Assembly (NCBI GenBank): GCA_964498965.1
Contig: CAZCJU010000004.1
Span: 1-59,965 of the forward strand
Origin: CAZCJU01 sp964498965
Lineage (GTDB): Bacteria > Bacillota > Clostridia > Oscillospirales > CAG-272
Direction: 5' to 3'
Length of the DNA: 59,965 nt
Every line of letters begins with the position of its first letter. Position 1 is the first letter of the stretch. Below the pieces are notes generated by a model that saw only the letters and a program-made list of their open reading frames with translations, had not been told where the DNA came from and did no database searches. Below, in pieces: positions 15,935 through 24,390 of the stretch. A program made the position numbers and the translations under genes.

Positions 15935-16705
15935 TCATTGCGATATTTTGTTTTTCAATCTCAGATTATCGGAGATCATTGCGATAAATTCGCTGTTTGT
16001 CGGCTTGCCGCGACTGTTTTGAATGGTATATCCGAAATAAGAATTGAGTATGTCGATATCACCTCTGTCCCATGCGACCTCGATAGCGTGTCTTATCGCA
16101 CGCTCGACTCTGGAGGGCGTTGTCGCATACTGCTTTGCCACGGTGGGATAAAGCACCTTTGTTACGGAATTTATTATATCTCCGTCGTTTATCGCCATGA
16201 TTATCGCCGTTCGCAAATACTGATATCCTTTTATATGTGCGGGAACGCCTATACGGTGTATTATTTTCGTCACCTGCGTTTCCAGATCCTCCGTATATTC
16301 TCCTCCGTGCGACATCATGCGTCCCTGCCTCATTCCCATCAATCTTATCATTCGGTCGGCAAGTACATTGTAATCAAACGGCTTCATCATACAATACGCC
16401 GCACCCGCTTCGTCCGCTTCTATGTAAATGTTCTGATTGTTTACTATAGTAAGCACTATAAACTCCGGGTACGGAGGTTCAAGTACCTCGTTTGCTTCCC
16501 TTATCAAATGGATACCGTCTATTTTCGGCAGCCATGCGTCGGCAAGCACGAAATCATAACTTCCCCTCTTTATTTTCTGCAACGCTTCTTCGCCGTTTAC
16601 CGCCTCATCGGCTGTAAAATTACCCGTTTTAACGAGATTTTCACGGCATATCGCACGAAAATCCGAATTCGAATCCGCTATAAGTACCTTGATTTTTGTT
16701 TCCAT
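15935..16705 (-). CDS. spo0A: Sporulation master response regulator Spo0A
   Basis: 256 aa. An N-terminal receiver (1-125) has the phosphoacceptor Asp56 in VLADAWLPKIDG and the Lys in MMKPFD. A C-terminal Spo0A DNA-binding domain (150-256) has AHIKGYQYLRTAI, VAKQYATTPSRVERAIRHAIEVAW and the final NSEFIAMI block, which is unmistakable. Oddity: the acidic pair that binds Mg is usually Asp-Asp, but here it reads IADSN (Asp11-Ser12), so the second Asp is Ser. An AAAGGA ribosome site precedes the ATG. It is monocistronic here; spoIVB, its common neighbour, is not next to it. Confidence 0.98.
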   Translation of the reverse strand: METKIKVLIADSNSDFRAICRENLVKTGNFTADEAVNGEEALQKIKRGSYDFVLADAWLPKIDGIHLIREANEVLEPPYPEFIVLTIVNNQNIYIEADEAGAAYCMMKPFDYNVLADRMIRLMGMRQGRMMSHGGEYTEDLETQVTKIIHRIGVPAHIKGYQYLRTAIIMAINDGDIINSVTKVLYPTVAKQYATTPSRVERAIRHAIEVAWDRGDIDILNSYFGYTIQNSRGKPTNSEFIAMISDNLRLKNKISQ

Positions 16706-16741
16706 TACGTTTTTCCTTTCTATCCTCGTAAGTACACTGTA

Positions 16742-16770
16742 ATAATACCATATTTTTCCATAAATTGCAA
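16742..16770 (-). promoter_or_regulatory. Promoter of spo0A
   Basis: Minus strand: TTGCAA (16765-16770), a 17-bp spacer and TATTAT (16742-16747), about 36 bp before the ATG. No clear 0A box (TTTGTCGAA-like) was seen between 16706 and 16870, so self-regulation is not evident. Confidence 0.55.
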
Positions 16771-16879
16771 TAGTCGGAACAAAAAAATAATTAACAAAAT
16801 TTAATTTCCATTTTCTGTATAATTTGTATAATATTTACTTTTTAACCATTTATTTCTATTTTGTTTGCGTATCAAAGAC

Positions 16880-16911
16880 AAAAAAATGCCCGTCGAAATG
16901 CTCGACGGGCA
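16880..16911 (-). terminator. Terminator of the GH2 gene
   Basis: The stem TGCCCGTCGA (16887-16896) and TCGACGGGCA (16902-16911) has a 5-nt loop. On the minus strand the T run (complement of 16880-16886) follows directly. It lies 38 bp beyond the stop of the GH2 gene. Confidence 0.85.
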
Positions 16912-16948
16912 AATTTATTCCGTTTGCGGGTGTGCGGGTGATGGAAAT

Positions 16949-18607
16949 TTATTTAAGCAGTCCCTTTGTTGCGAGAGCGAGCTTTTCAACATCGAATTTG
17001 GGCTTTCGGTCGTATGTATAAAGACCGTTTTCCTCCTGTTCGACATCCGTGAGCTGGGTATAGCAAAAAGCACAGAAGTTGTCGTTATCGTATATCGCTT
17101 TGATAAGTCCGGCGTATCTCTCGATAAACTCGTCCGTATCGTTGACGGCTTTACCGTAGCCCCATGCTCCGCCGTTTGCGGTGCTTCCCGTCCAGCGTGT
17201 TCCGCCGAATTCGGATATAAAGCACAGCTCGGGCGATTTTTCGGTCATTTCTTTGAGAGCCTGAGCGAATTTTTCGGGATCCTGCTCGTAATTGTGTGCA
17301 TCGAGCATATCGCCTATGCCCTCTACATGAACCCAACCGCTCGTATCTATAACGGGACGTGTGGTATCCACCGTTTTGGTAAGTCTGTAAACGGTCGCTA
17401 TAAGCTCGTTATCCTGATCCTGATGCGTTTCGTTAAACGGACACCAACCGATTATTGCGGGATGGTTATAATCTCTGTCGAGTGCTTCGCACCATTCGGA
17501 GATAAAGCCTTTATACGCCTCGGGCTTTGAAAGGTCAAGCTCCCAGCTTGCATGCTCTCCCCACACCATATAACCGTGAACGTCGCAGTAATGCAAAAAT
17601 CTCGGTTCGAATATCTTCTGATGAAGTCTTGCACCGTTGTAGCCGCACGCCTGTGAAAGGAGAATATCGTTTTCGAGGGCCTCTGCGGTAGGAGCCGTAT
17701 ATATGCCGTCGGGATAAAAGCCCTGATCGAGGATAAATCTGCCGTATATTTCCTCGCCGTTGAGGTAGAATTTATGATTTTCGACACCCACCTGTCTGAT
17801 ACCGAAATAGCTTTTCACCTTATCCTCGCCGAGGGTAAGCACAAGATCGTACAGATTAGGTTCATCGGGTGACCAAAGCTTCGGTTCACCGAGCTTAAAG
17901 AAAAGTTCGCCGTTCGTTCCGCAGACCGTACATTCTTCATGTGCAAGCAACTCGCCTTTGAAATACACATCAGCCGAAAGCATTTTACCGCTTGCGTTTT
18001 CGGTAAGAGCGGATATTCTTACGCTTCCGTTGATGCTTGTATTGTATTTTGCTTTGACAATATACGAATCCGGGACATTTTCAAGCCACACCGTTTGCCA
18101 GATCCCCGTGGTACGGGTATAAAAGCAACCGTGCGAGTGATATTGAAACGCCTGCTTGCCCGTGGGTAAAAAGGGCGAACGCGTGTCGTCCTCGGCATAC
18201 ACTGTCAACGTATTGTCGCCGCCGTGAAGCAGCTCTGTTATATCGCAGACGATCGGAGTATAACCGCCGAAGTGAGTTGCCGCTTGCTTTCCGTTCACCC
18301 AAACGGTCGTGCGATAATCGCACGCACCTATGTGAAGTACGGTGCGTCCCGATTTAAACTCGTCCGCATTTATAACACGCTTATACCATACGGCATACAT
18401 GAAATCCGTGTTTTGCACGCCCGACAGCTTGCTTTCGGGGCAAAACGGGACAATTATCTCGCCGTCAAGCGTTTCCTTTTCGGGATAGCCCTTCCATATG
18501 CCGTTTTTGCCGTTATCGATCTCAAACTGCCATTTTCCGTTAAGATTGATCCATTTTTCTCTTTTCCACATGGGATTGGGGTGTTCTGCTCTCGGAATAC
18601 CGTTCAT
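16949..18607 (-). CDS. Glycoside hydrolase family 2 protein (beta-galactosidase/glucuronidase type)
   Basis: 552 aa, cytoplasmic (no signal). Jelly-roll sugar-binding domain at about 10-180 (NLNGKWQFEID, YAVWYKRV), an Ig-like middle domain at about 180-275 and a TIM barrel to the end. The acid/base Glu is E393 in FNETH and the nucleophile is E466 in ISEFGG, both in the expected GH2 places. The family splits unbranched beta-linked sugars; the exact substrate cannot be told. The length is near the short GH2 class (about 550-600). A weak AAAGG site lies 10 nt before the ATG. It is followed by a clear terminator and appears monocistronic. Confidence 0.93.
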   Translation of the reverse strand: MNGIPRAEHPNPMWKREKWINLNGKWQFEIDNGKNGIWKGYPEKETLDGEIIVPFCPESKLSGVQNTDFMYAVWYKRVINADEFKSGRTVLHIGACDYRTTVWVNGKQAATHFGGYTPIVCDITELLHGGDNTLTVYAEDDTRSPFLPTGKQAFQYHSHGCFYTRTTGIWQTVWLENVPDSYIVKAKYNTSINGSVRISALTENASGKMLSADVYFKGELLAHEECTVCGTNGELFFKLGEPKLWSPDEPNLYDLVLTLGEDKVKSYFGIRQVGVENHKFYLNGEEIYGRFILDQGFYPDGIYTAPTAEALENDILLSQACGYNGARLHQKIFEPRFLHYCDVHGYMVWGEHASWELDLSKPEAYKGFISEWCEALDRDYNHPAIIGWCPFNETHQDQDNELIATVYRLTKTVDTTRPVIDTSGWVHVEGIGDMLDAHNYEQDPEKFAQALKEMTEKSPELCFISEFGGTRWTGSTANGGAWGYGKAVNDTDEFIERYAGLIKAIYDNDNFCAFCYTQLTDVEQEENGLYTYDRKPKFDVEKLALATKGLLK

Positions 18608-18682
18608 TTTTTGACAGACCTTTCTGAATTTAATAATATTTTATTATTTTACCGTTGAAATTTTTTGCTATTTTCGTTATAA

Positions 18683-19840
18683 TCATACGGTAATTTCTTT
18701 TTTCATTCGCTCATACTCGCACAAGGCTGTGGAATGAAGCATTCTGCGAAATCTCAAATGCTTTGTGTTGGAGCGTGTATAATGCACACGGTTTGAAAGA
18801 ATGACCGTAAACATTCCCGTTGCCGAATCGACGTAAAGCGACGGACCGGTAAAACCCGTATGACCGTATGACAACGGTGCGTACAAACCGCCCGCAGAGC
18901 TACGGTAATTGACGGAGAGATCGAATCCGAGTCCCCTGTACTCGGAACCGAACGGGGTATGATTTTTCACCGCCGCCGCAAATGTTGACGGGGCAAGATA
19001 ATATCCGCCGTTATATTCTCCTTTGCCGGAAAGCATTGTTGCGAATTTTACCATATCGTCAATGCACGAAAAAACTCCCGCATTTCCCGACACTCCGCCT
19101 CCGAAGCGTGCGTTTTCATCGTGTACGATACCCTGCAAATACCGTTTAAGCTCCGGAGAATACTCCGTTGCGGCAAAGCTGTAACCGTTTGCTTTTCGGC
19201 ATTGCAACGGCACATAACAGGTATCGGTCATTCCCAACTTGTCGAAAACGAGCCGCTGTGCCAAAGCGTCGAGCCTTTCGCCCGTCGCTCTTTCGAGCAT
19301 ATGAGCCAAGAGTATGAATCCCATGCACGAATACTCCGTTTTGGTCTGTGCATTATACGCAAGCGGGTAATTAAGCACCGCATCGAGTATTCCGTCCTTA
19401 TCGGCACACAGCGAGGACAGGTGAAAATGCGATTTGATCCCGCTCGAATGTGTAAGCAGCTGAAAAACGCTTATCCCCCGTTTATCCCCGGGTGCGTCGG
19501 GTATAAGGCGTCCGACGGTATCGCAAAGCGTTATTTCTCCCAGCTCCGTAAGTTTCAATGCGATCATGGTCGTCGATATAAGCTTTGAAAGCGATGCCAT
19601 ATCGTACATCATTTCAAGCTTTGCCGCCGGAGCGTTTTGCGGTATTTCGCCGTCAAACACACCTGTCGGTGCTTCGTCGTCGAGAATGACACGTTCGTAA
19701 CCGAACACTTTTTTATAATATACTCTGTCCCTGTCGCCCACGGCAACGGCGAGTGACGGCGAAACTCTTTCGTTTATGCCTTGAATTATTTTTTGCTCGG
19801 TGTTTTTAAAAAAACTCTCGTAATTTGAAATATTTTTCAT
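18683..19840 (-). CDS. Beta-lactamase-fold serine hydrolase (class C/esterase type)
   Basis: 385 aa. It has the SxxK motif in MASLSKL (near residue 80), a Tyr-Ser motif in TEYSCMGFILL and the third motif HTG in YGHTGFTG near the C-terminus, the set of the penicillin-binding-protein-like hydrolases. Members range from peptidases to esterases; the substrate is not clear. No signal peptide is seen. The ATG at 19840 is chosen because an open frame running on to 20053 would overlap the divergent radical SAM gene and adds unrelated sequence. Only 43 bp separate the two divergent starts, so promoters must overlap coding sequence. The ribosome site is weak. Confidence 0.85.
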   Translation of the reverse strand: MKNISNYESFFKNTEQKIIQGINERVSPSLAVAVGDRDRVYYKKVFGYERVILDDEAPTGVFDGEIPQNAPAAKLEMMYDMASLSKLISTTMIALKLTELGEITLCDTVGRLIPDAPGDKRGISVFQLLTHSSGIKSHFHLSSLCADKDGILDAVLNYPLAYNAQTKTEYSCMGFILLAHMLERATGERLDALAQRLVFDKLGMTDTCYVPLQCRKANGYSFAATEYSPELKRYLQGIVHDENARFGGGVSGNAGVFSCIDDMVKFATMLSGKGEYNGGYYLAPSTFAAAVKNHTPFGSEYRGLGFDLSVNYRSSAGGLYAPLSYGHTGFTGPSLYVDSATGMFTVILSNRVHYTRSNTKHLRFRRMLHSTALCEYERMKKEITV

Positions 19841-19883
19841 TTTATTAAAATTCCAATATAGAAATTCAGAAAGCCGATCGATC

Positions 19884-20756
19884 ATGAAATGTGAATTATG
19901 TCCGAATCGTTGCGGTGTTGACCGCTCATTCACCGTAGGTAGATGCGGTGTCGGAAACAAGGTCAAGGTGGCACGTGCCGCCTTACATATGTGGGAAGAA
20001 CCGATAATTGTCGGCAAAGGAGGCTCGGGGACTGTATTTTTTTCGCACTGCACGATGAGATGCGTATACTGTCAGAATCACAAGATCAGTGCGGAGGGCT
20101 ATGGCAAGGAGATAAGCGACGAGCGGCTCGGCGAAATTTTTCTTTCGCTCGAACAACTCGGTGCGGAAAACATAAATCTCGTTTCCCCGACGCCTTACGT
20201 TTTCAACATACTTAACGCACTCGACATCTGTGAAAAGCCGAAAATTCCGATAGCCTGCAACGTCGGCGGCTACGAGCTTGCCGAAACGGTCGATCTGCTT
20301 TCGGGCTTTGCGAGCATTTTCATGCCCGATTTCAAATACGGTGACGATGAGGGCGGGTACAAGTATTCCGGGGTTTCGAATTACCCGTTGCACGCCTTAC
20401 GCAGTATCGAACGCATGCTCGAAAAGCAGCCGACCGCAGTCACGGAAAACGGATTGCTTAAGTGTGGCGTGATCGTGCGTCATCTTGTTCTGCCGTCACG
20501 CAAGGACGACAGCATAAAAATACTTCGCACACTTGCCGAAAATTTCGGCACAAAGGGCTATTATCTCAGCCTTATGCGTCAGTACACGCCGTGTCACAGG
20601 GCGTTTGAATACAAAGAGCTTAGCCGACGTCTGACGAGCTACGAATACGATCGGGTAGCCGACGAGGCACGTGAGCTGGGCTTTGAGGGCTTTTTGCAGG
20701 AAAAGCCGTCGGCAAGTCTTGAGTACGTACCGGATTTCGATCTTACCGGCATATGA
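19884..20756 (+). CDS. PflA-like radical SAM protein
   Basis: 290 aa. The radical SAM cluster motif is C56-TMR-C60-VY-C63. The N-terminus carries extra paired cysteines (CELCPNRCGVDR and GRCG), as in the COG1313 group annotated as pyruvate formate-lyase activating-enzyme-like. Further blocks: NLVSPTPYVFNIL, PDFKYGD, VIVRHLVLPS and LSLMRQYTPC. The true substrate of this group is not established, and no glycyl radical enzyme is in the window. The start matches the family but lacks a strong ribosome site. It diverges from the beta-lactamase-fold gene by 43 bp. Confidence 0.85.
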   Translation: MKCELCPNRCGVDRSFTVGRCGVGNKVKVARAALHMWEEPIIVGKGGSGTVFFSHCTMRCVYCQNHKISAEGYGKEISDERLGEIFLSLEQLGAENINLVSPTPYVFNILNALDICEKPKIPIACNVGGYELAETVDLLSGFASIFMPDFKYGDDEGGYKYSGVSNYPLHALRSIERMLEKQPTAVTENGLLKCGVIVRHLVLPSRKDDSIKILRTLAENFGTKGYYLSLMRQYTPCHRAFEYKELSRRLTSYEYDRVADEARELGFEGFLQEKPSASLEYVPDFDLTGI

Positions 20757-20822
20757 GCGATATTTCCGCATGGGATTATATCATTTATCGGACGTTTTGT
20801 CAATAGGAAAGAGCAAACACGT

Positions 20823-23039
20823 TCAGTCCGACAATGCGGCAAGATTCCTTTCGGTGATAACTATGATAATATAATCCGGGCAAAGCGACTCGATCGTTTG
20901 CATATCGGGCGTATATCTCCACATTTTTTCATATACAGCCGACGAAAAATGCTCGCTGAGCAACGGATACAGCTGTGAGGAATACGAATCACGCATAATG
21001 TACGCCGTGGGAAGCGACGCATCCGAAACGGTCGTGGTAAACGGCTCGGTGCATTCCGCACGTCCGATGGTATCCGTATCGCACAGCCGCTCGTTTATGT
21101 GCGATTCGAAATTCTTTTCGAGATACGGTACGCTTTCGTAAAGTACATCTCCTATATCGAGGTAGCCTGCAAGATCGCCGCCGCAACTTTCGCATATATT
21201 CACGGTAAAATCGTCGAGAGAATGCGGCTTCACGCACGAGAAATCCTTTTCTATCTCCGACATGAGCGTATAATAACCAAAAAACGCTCCGAGTTCGCTC
21301 CAATGAGTATCGGTTTGATAATATAATTTTCCGAGTTCCTTGTTTTCCGACATTATATCGGCAAGGTACGGCATAATAACGCTCTCCGAAGCATCGAACA
21401 ATGAGGCAAGCTGCTTTGTTCTCGTGTTTTTCGCACGGGCGTTTTTTATTTGCTCGACCGAATCCGAGCCGTAGACGGCAACCGGATCGGGAGCGACGAG
21501 TATCGCAAGCTTTGTATCTTTACCCGTAAGCTTTCGCACGTCGGAAACGAAATTTTCCGCACTTGCTTTTGCGGCGGCAAGTTCTTTATCCGAAAAGAGC
21601 CTTTTGCCTTTGTATTCCGTAAGTGCCGGGGCATAATACAACATATCTCCGCCGTACACGACGGAATTTGCCGAAGGAGCGGTAACCGAGTATTTCACCG
21701 TAACGTAGACAGGATCGGATATAAGCTTGCCGCTTGCACTTGCCGTTATTTTCAGCTGTTCGGAAAGAGAATACATTTTCGCTTCGAGAATAAAAAGTCC
21801 GTCGCGGCACACGCACGTTGTGCTGTATCCGTCGTATGTCGCAGTGATCAACGCACCCGATTCGGCGTTCCCGAAAAGCAGTGCGGTGCTTCGATCCTTG
21901 TTTGTTTTTGCGGTTATTACGGGTGCCGATGTTTTTTCGCTCGACAAGCCGACTTCGTCAAAGCTACGTGCGTCGTCCGTATCGAGCAGTCTGTACAATT
22001 CGTCCTCTCTAAGCACGGTCATAACGCAGGACGGGTGATATTTCTCGATCAGCTTTTCCGAATAGTTCTGTCCCACCGTATATACGGCACTCGCAAACGA
22101 CGAGGACAAAAACGGTTGCAAAAGATTTCGCTCGTACCGAGTCGGTATTTGGAAAGCAATACACCCTCCCGCCGTCGAGCCGCCGTATTCGTTTTTCAGC
22201 CTTGTATATTCCTCTCCGCTGTCCGAGCTTTCCGTTTCGTACATTTCGCAGAAGCGGGAAAGAGAAAAATACACATCGTAATTTCTTATCAAGCCGTCAA
22301 GTCCGGTACCGTCGGTCAGGCTCTTGCCCTTGGTGTATGCCGTTTTGATCTCCGTTCCGTCAAGTGCATTCTTTCTCGCTCGCTTTTCGACCGTTTCGGG
22401 CAAGTGAGAAAGCATACAGCGGTACAAATAATATCCGCCGAGAGTATTTGCCGTGTTTTCCGTATTGTTGTACAGCGGGTACTCGCCGTCGGTGTCAAGC
22501 GACGCCAAATCAATCCTTATATCCGCTTTCGACAAATACTCGACAAGCTGCTTCGCACGGCTCGTGCCGTCCGCTCTTTCGTCCTCGACGTATTCTCCGT
22601 AAACGGTCTGGCTGTTCGGTATTATAAACAGACAGTACTCCGTTCCCGTTCGGGCGTACACGCTTTTTCTTTGCAAAACGATATTTTTCAGTTTCTCCAA
22701 CTCCTCGGCGGTGTACATATTTTCTCCCCGCCTGTCGGCTACGTAATCGAATCTGCCGTTCATACTTTTCGTCGGGAACAGAAATCCGTTTTTTCCTTTT
22801 TCGGCGTTTTCGGAATCGAACACGCCGAAATACTTGTATTTTATTTTCGTCCACAGCTCCGATACGGTGTTTTTGCGGCTCACATTGTAAAACACCTCCG
22901 AAAACGTCGGCTGTCCATCGTCTTTCTCGGACTTAAGCTCGGAATATACGCACCCCGCACTCAAACCGTAAAATATCAATGCCGAAGCGAATGATACGGC
23001 GCAAAGCACCGCAGTGAGCTTGAACGCACGTTTTTTCAT
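20823..23039 (-). CDS. Tandem AlgX/AlgJ (DHHW)-like SGNH protein
   Basis: 738 aa. An N-terminal signal-anchor (about 3-27) precedes two related modules. The C-terminal module (about 450-738) has the catalytic pair in YYQTDTHWSELGAFF (Asp577, His579) and a late Ser in MRDSYSSQ (Ser685), as in O-acetyltransferase-type SGNH proteins (AlgX/AlgJ, DHHW). The first module (about 70-330) has the same order (GKNGFLFPTKSM; CLFIIPNSQTVYGEYV; RAKQLVEYL) but its catalytic block reads YNNTENTANTLGGYY, without Asp-x-x-His. An Ig-like region (about 375-440) separates them. Role inferred: extracellular acyl/acetyl transfer to a polysaccharide. The ATG at 23039 overlaps the TGA of the DUF3737 gene (ATGA), indicating coupling. 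Confidence 0.78.
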   Translation of the reverse strand: MKKRAFKLTAVLCAVSFASALIFYGLSAGCVYSELKSEKDDGQPTFSEVFYNVSRKNTVSELWTKIKYKYFGVFDSENAEKGKNGFLFPTKSMNGRFDYVADRRGENMYTAEELEKLKNIVLQRKSVYARTGTEYCLFIIPNSQTVYGEYVEDERADGTSRAKQLVEYLSKADIRIDLASLDTDGEYPLYNNTENTANTLGGYYLYRCMLSHLPETVEKRARKNALDGTEIKTAYTKGKSLTDGTGLDGLIRNYDVYFSLSRFCEMYETESSDSGEEYTRLKNEYGGSTAGGCIAFQIPTRYERNLLQPFLSSSFASAVYTVGQNYSEKLIEKYHPSCVMTVLREDELYRLLDTDDARSFDEVGLSSEKTSAPVITAKTNKDRSTALLFGNAESGALITATYDGYSTTCVCRDGLFILEAKMYSLSEQLKITASASGKLISDPVYVTVKYSVTAPSANSVVYGGDMLYYAPALTEYKGKRLFSDKELAAAKASAENFVSDVRKLTGKDTKLAILVAPDPVAVYGSDSVEQIKNARAKNTRTKQLASLFDASESVIMPYLADIMSENKELGKLYYQTDTHWSELGAFFGYYTLMSEIEKDFSCVKPHSLDDFTVNICESCGGDLAGYLDIGDVLYESVPYLEKNFESHINERLCDTDTIGRAECTEPFTTTVSDASLPTAYIMRDSYSSQLYPLLSEHFSSAVYEKMWRYTPDMQTIESLCPDYIIIVITERNLAALSD

Positions 23040-23887
23040 ACGGCGGAGCCTTGAATTATTTCGCATTCGCATTTGTATTTGCTGTCGGCGGTATAGACCA
23101 GCTCCGTTATGCTGTCCGCACGAATGTGTCCCGAGCGGGGATTTTTCACCGAAAGGATATTTCCTTTTATCGTCGCCTCAACGTCGGAATACTCGAAAGA
23201 AAGATCCGCCGACTCCGTTTCGCAATCGATCAGTCGCAGTCCCTTACAATAACAAAGCGGCTGTGTTCCGATTATTTTACAGCCTATAAGCGTAAGATCC
23301 GTCGAATACCACGCAAGGTACTCGCCTTTTATAACGCTGTTTTTCACCGTCACGTTTTCGGAGTGCCAAAACGCATCCTTTGTGTCAAGCACGCTGTTTT
23401 CGATAACGACGTTTTTCGTGTACTGAAACGAATACTTGCCCTTAAAGCGTATCGAATCGGCTTTAATGTCGCTCGCTTCCAAAAAAGCGTATTCGCTTTC
23501 AAGTTCACTCCCCGTTATCGTAATGCCATGACTTTTCCAGCCGAATTCGGGTGAAACGACGTGCGTATCGCAAATACGCACGTTTCCGCACTCTCTCAAC
23601 GCCTTTATTCCGAGCAGGTGCGACGAGCTTATTTCGACGTTTTCCGTATACCAAAGAGCCGCACGGCACTTATCGGTCATCGTCACGCCGTCGAGCCTTG
23701 CGTTTCGGCAATGCCACAGCGGATAACGCAAATTCATAAAGCAATCCTCAAGCCTTATATCGCCCGCTTCTTTAAGTGCCGACTCTCCGTCCTCTTTTCC
23801 GTCAAATGTACAGTGTCTTAAATGCACTCCGTTCACCGCATACAGATCTCTTTCGTACGGAAAATTTTTATTCTCGATCAGTTTCAT
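23036..23887 (-). CDS. DUF3737 family protein (right-handed beta-helix)
   Basis: 283 aa. The sequence is a ladder of about 20-residue rungs (LRHCTFDGKEDGESALKEAG, MNLRYPLWHCRNARLDGVTM, AFWHSENVTVKNSVIKGEYL, SVKNPRSGHI) that matches the conserved DUF3737 pattern. The fold is expected to be pectin-lyase-like, but no enzyme activity is known for the family. No signal peptide is visible. The ATG at 23887 follows a GGGGGAG ribosome site by 5 nt; an in-frame extension to 23947 is rejected for lack of one. It is translationally coupled to the AlgX-like gene downstream, which hints at a shared envelope or glycan task. Confidence 0.88.
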   Translation of the reverse strand: MKLIENKNFPYERDLYAVNGVHLRHCTFDGKEDGESALKEAGDIRLEDCFMNLRYPLWHCRNARLDGVTMTDKCRAALWYTENVEISSSHLLGIKALRECGNVRICDTHVVSPEFGWKSHGITITGSELESEYAFLEASDIKADSIRFKGKYSFQYTKNVVIENSVLDTKDAFWHSENVTVKNSVIKGEYLAWYSTDLTLIGCKIIGTQPLCYCKGLRLIDCETESADLSFEYSDVEATIKGNILSVKNPRSGHIRADSITELVYTADSKYKCECEIIQGSAV

Positions 23888-23937
23888 ATTTCTCCCCCTA
23901 CGGCACGCCGAAGCACGGCATACCGCCCATGCATTGT

Positions 23938-23966
23938 ATTTTACCATAAAATGCGAACAAATGCAA
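23938..23966 (-). promoter_or_regulatory. Promoter of the DUF3737-AlgX-like operon
   Basis: Minus strand: TTGCAT (23961-23966), 17 bp, TAAAAT (23938-23943), about 51 bp before the DUF3737 start. Confidence 0.6.
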
Positions 23967-24160
23967 CCGTTTTCCGAAACTTATTTTTATTCTTTATTTT
24001 CATTTGTTATCGCATGCCCGTTCGCAAATATCGAGTATGCAAGCGTGCGTGAACATACTTTGCCGACTTTGTGAATTATACATACATATATATATTGTTG
24101 CAACGTGCCTAATCCGCAAAATTTTATTTAAGCGAAATATATATTTTTTAACCAAAACTA

Positions 24161-24189
24161 TTGACGATTGCAAAGCCGTCATGTATAAT
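24161..24189 (+). promoter_or_regulatory. Promoter of the 24391 lipoprotein gene
   Basis: TTGACG (24161-24166), a 17-bp spacer and TATAAT (24184-24189). The predicted start near 24196 leaves an unusually long 5' leader of about 195 nt. Confidence 0.8.
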
Positions 24190-24271
24190 GATGATACGGA
24201 GTAAAGATTCCATTGCGTTTTCTTTAAATTTCCGATCAATTCCGAACAAATGTGCGGCACGGAGGTATATT

Positions 24272-24295
24272 ATGAAGATTATCTGTATTTTTTAG
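24272..24295 (+). CDS. Seven-codon upstream ORF in lipoprotein leader
   Basis: ATG followed by codons for KIICIF and a TAG stop. A consensus GGAGG lies 6 nt before the ATG, better than the ribosome site of the main gene. It could be a leader peptide or a chance match; no attenuator stem was identified after it. Confidence 0.35.
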   Translation: MKIICIF

Positions 24296-24390
24296 GTTGC
24301 GATTTTAACTGTTTGATTTTGCGGTTGAAATCGTGCTTACCGATTTATCGTTGCACACTCCAACTCATAATTCATGAAAGGATTACCAAA

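Larger units (their letters stand above)
23967..24390. other. Intergenic region with long leader of the lipoprotein gene
   Basis: No gene of normal length is present. From left to right it holds AT-rich sequence, the plus-strand promoter at 24161-24189 and a leader of about 195 nt. The leader contains a tiny open frame at 24272-24295 behind a strong ribosome site. No riboswitch was recognised. Confidence 0.6.

Noticed and set aside
16706..16870. 0A boxes upstream of spo0A
   Set aside because: No TTTGTCGAA-like match was found by eye, only loosely similar TGTTCCGA.
19841..20053. Longer N-terminus for the beta-lactamase-fold protein
   Set aside because: It would overlap the divergent radical SAM gene, adds Pro/His-rich sequence unlike the family and lacks a ribosome site.
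21450..22994. A 514-codon open frame on the plus strand
   Set aside because: It lies fully inside the AlgX-like gene on the opposite strand and has the composition of a shadow frame.
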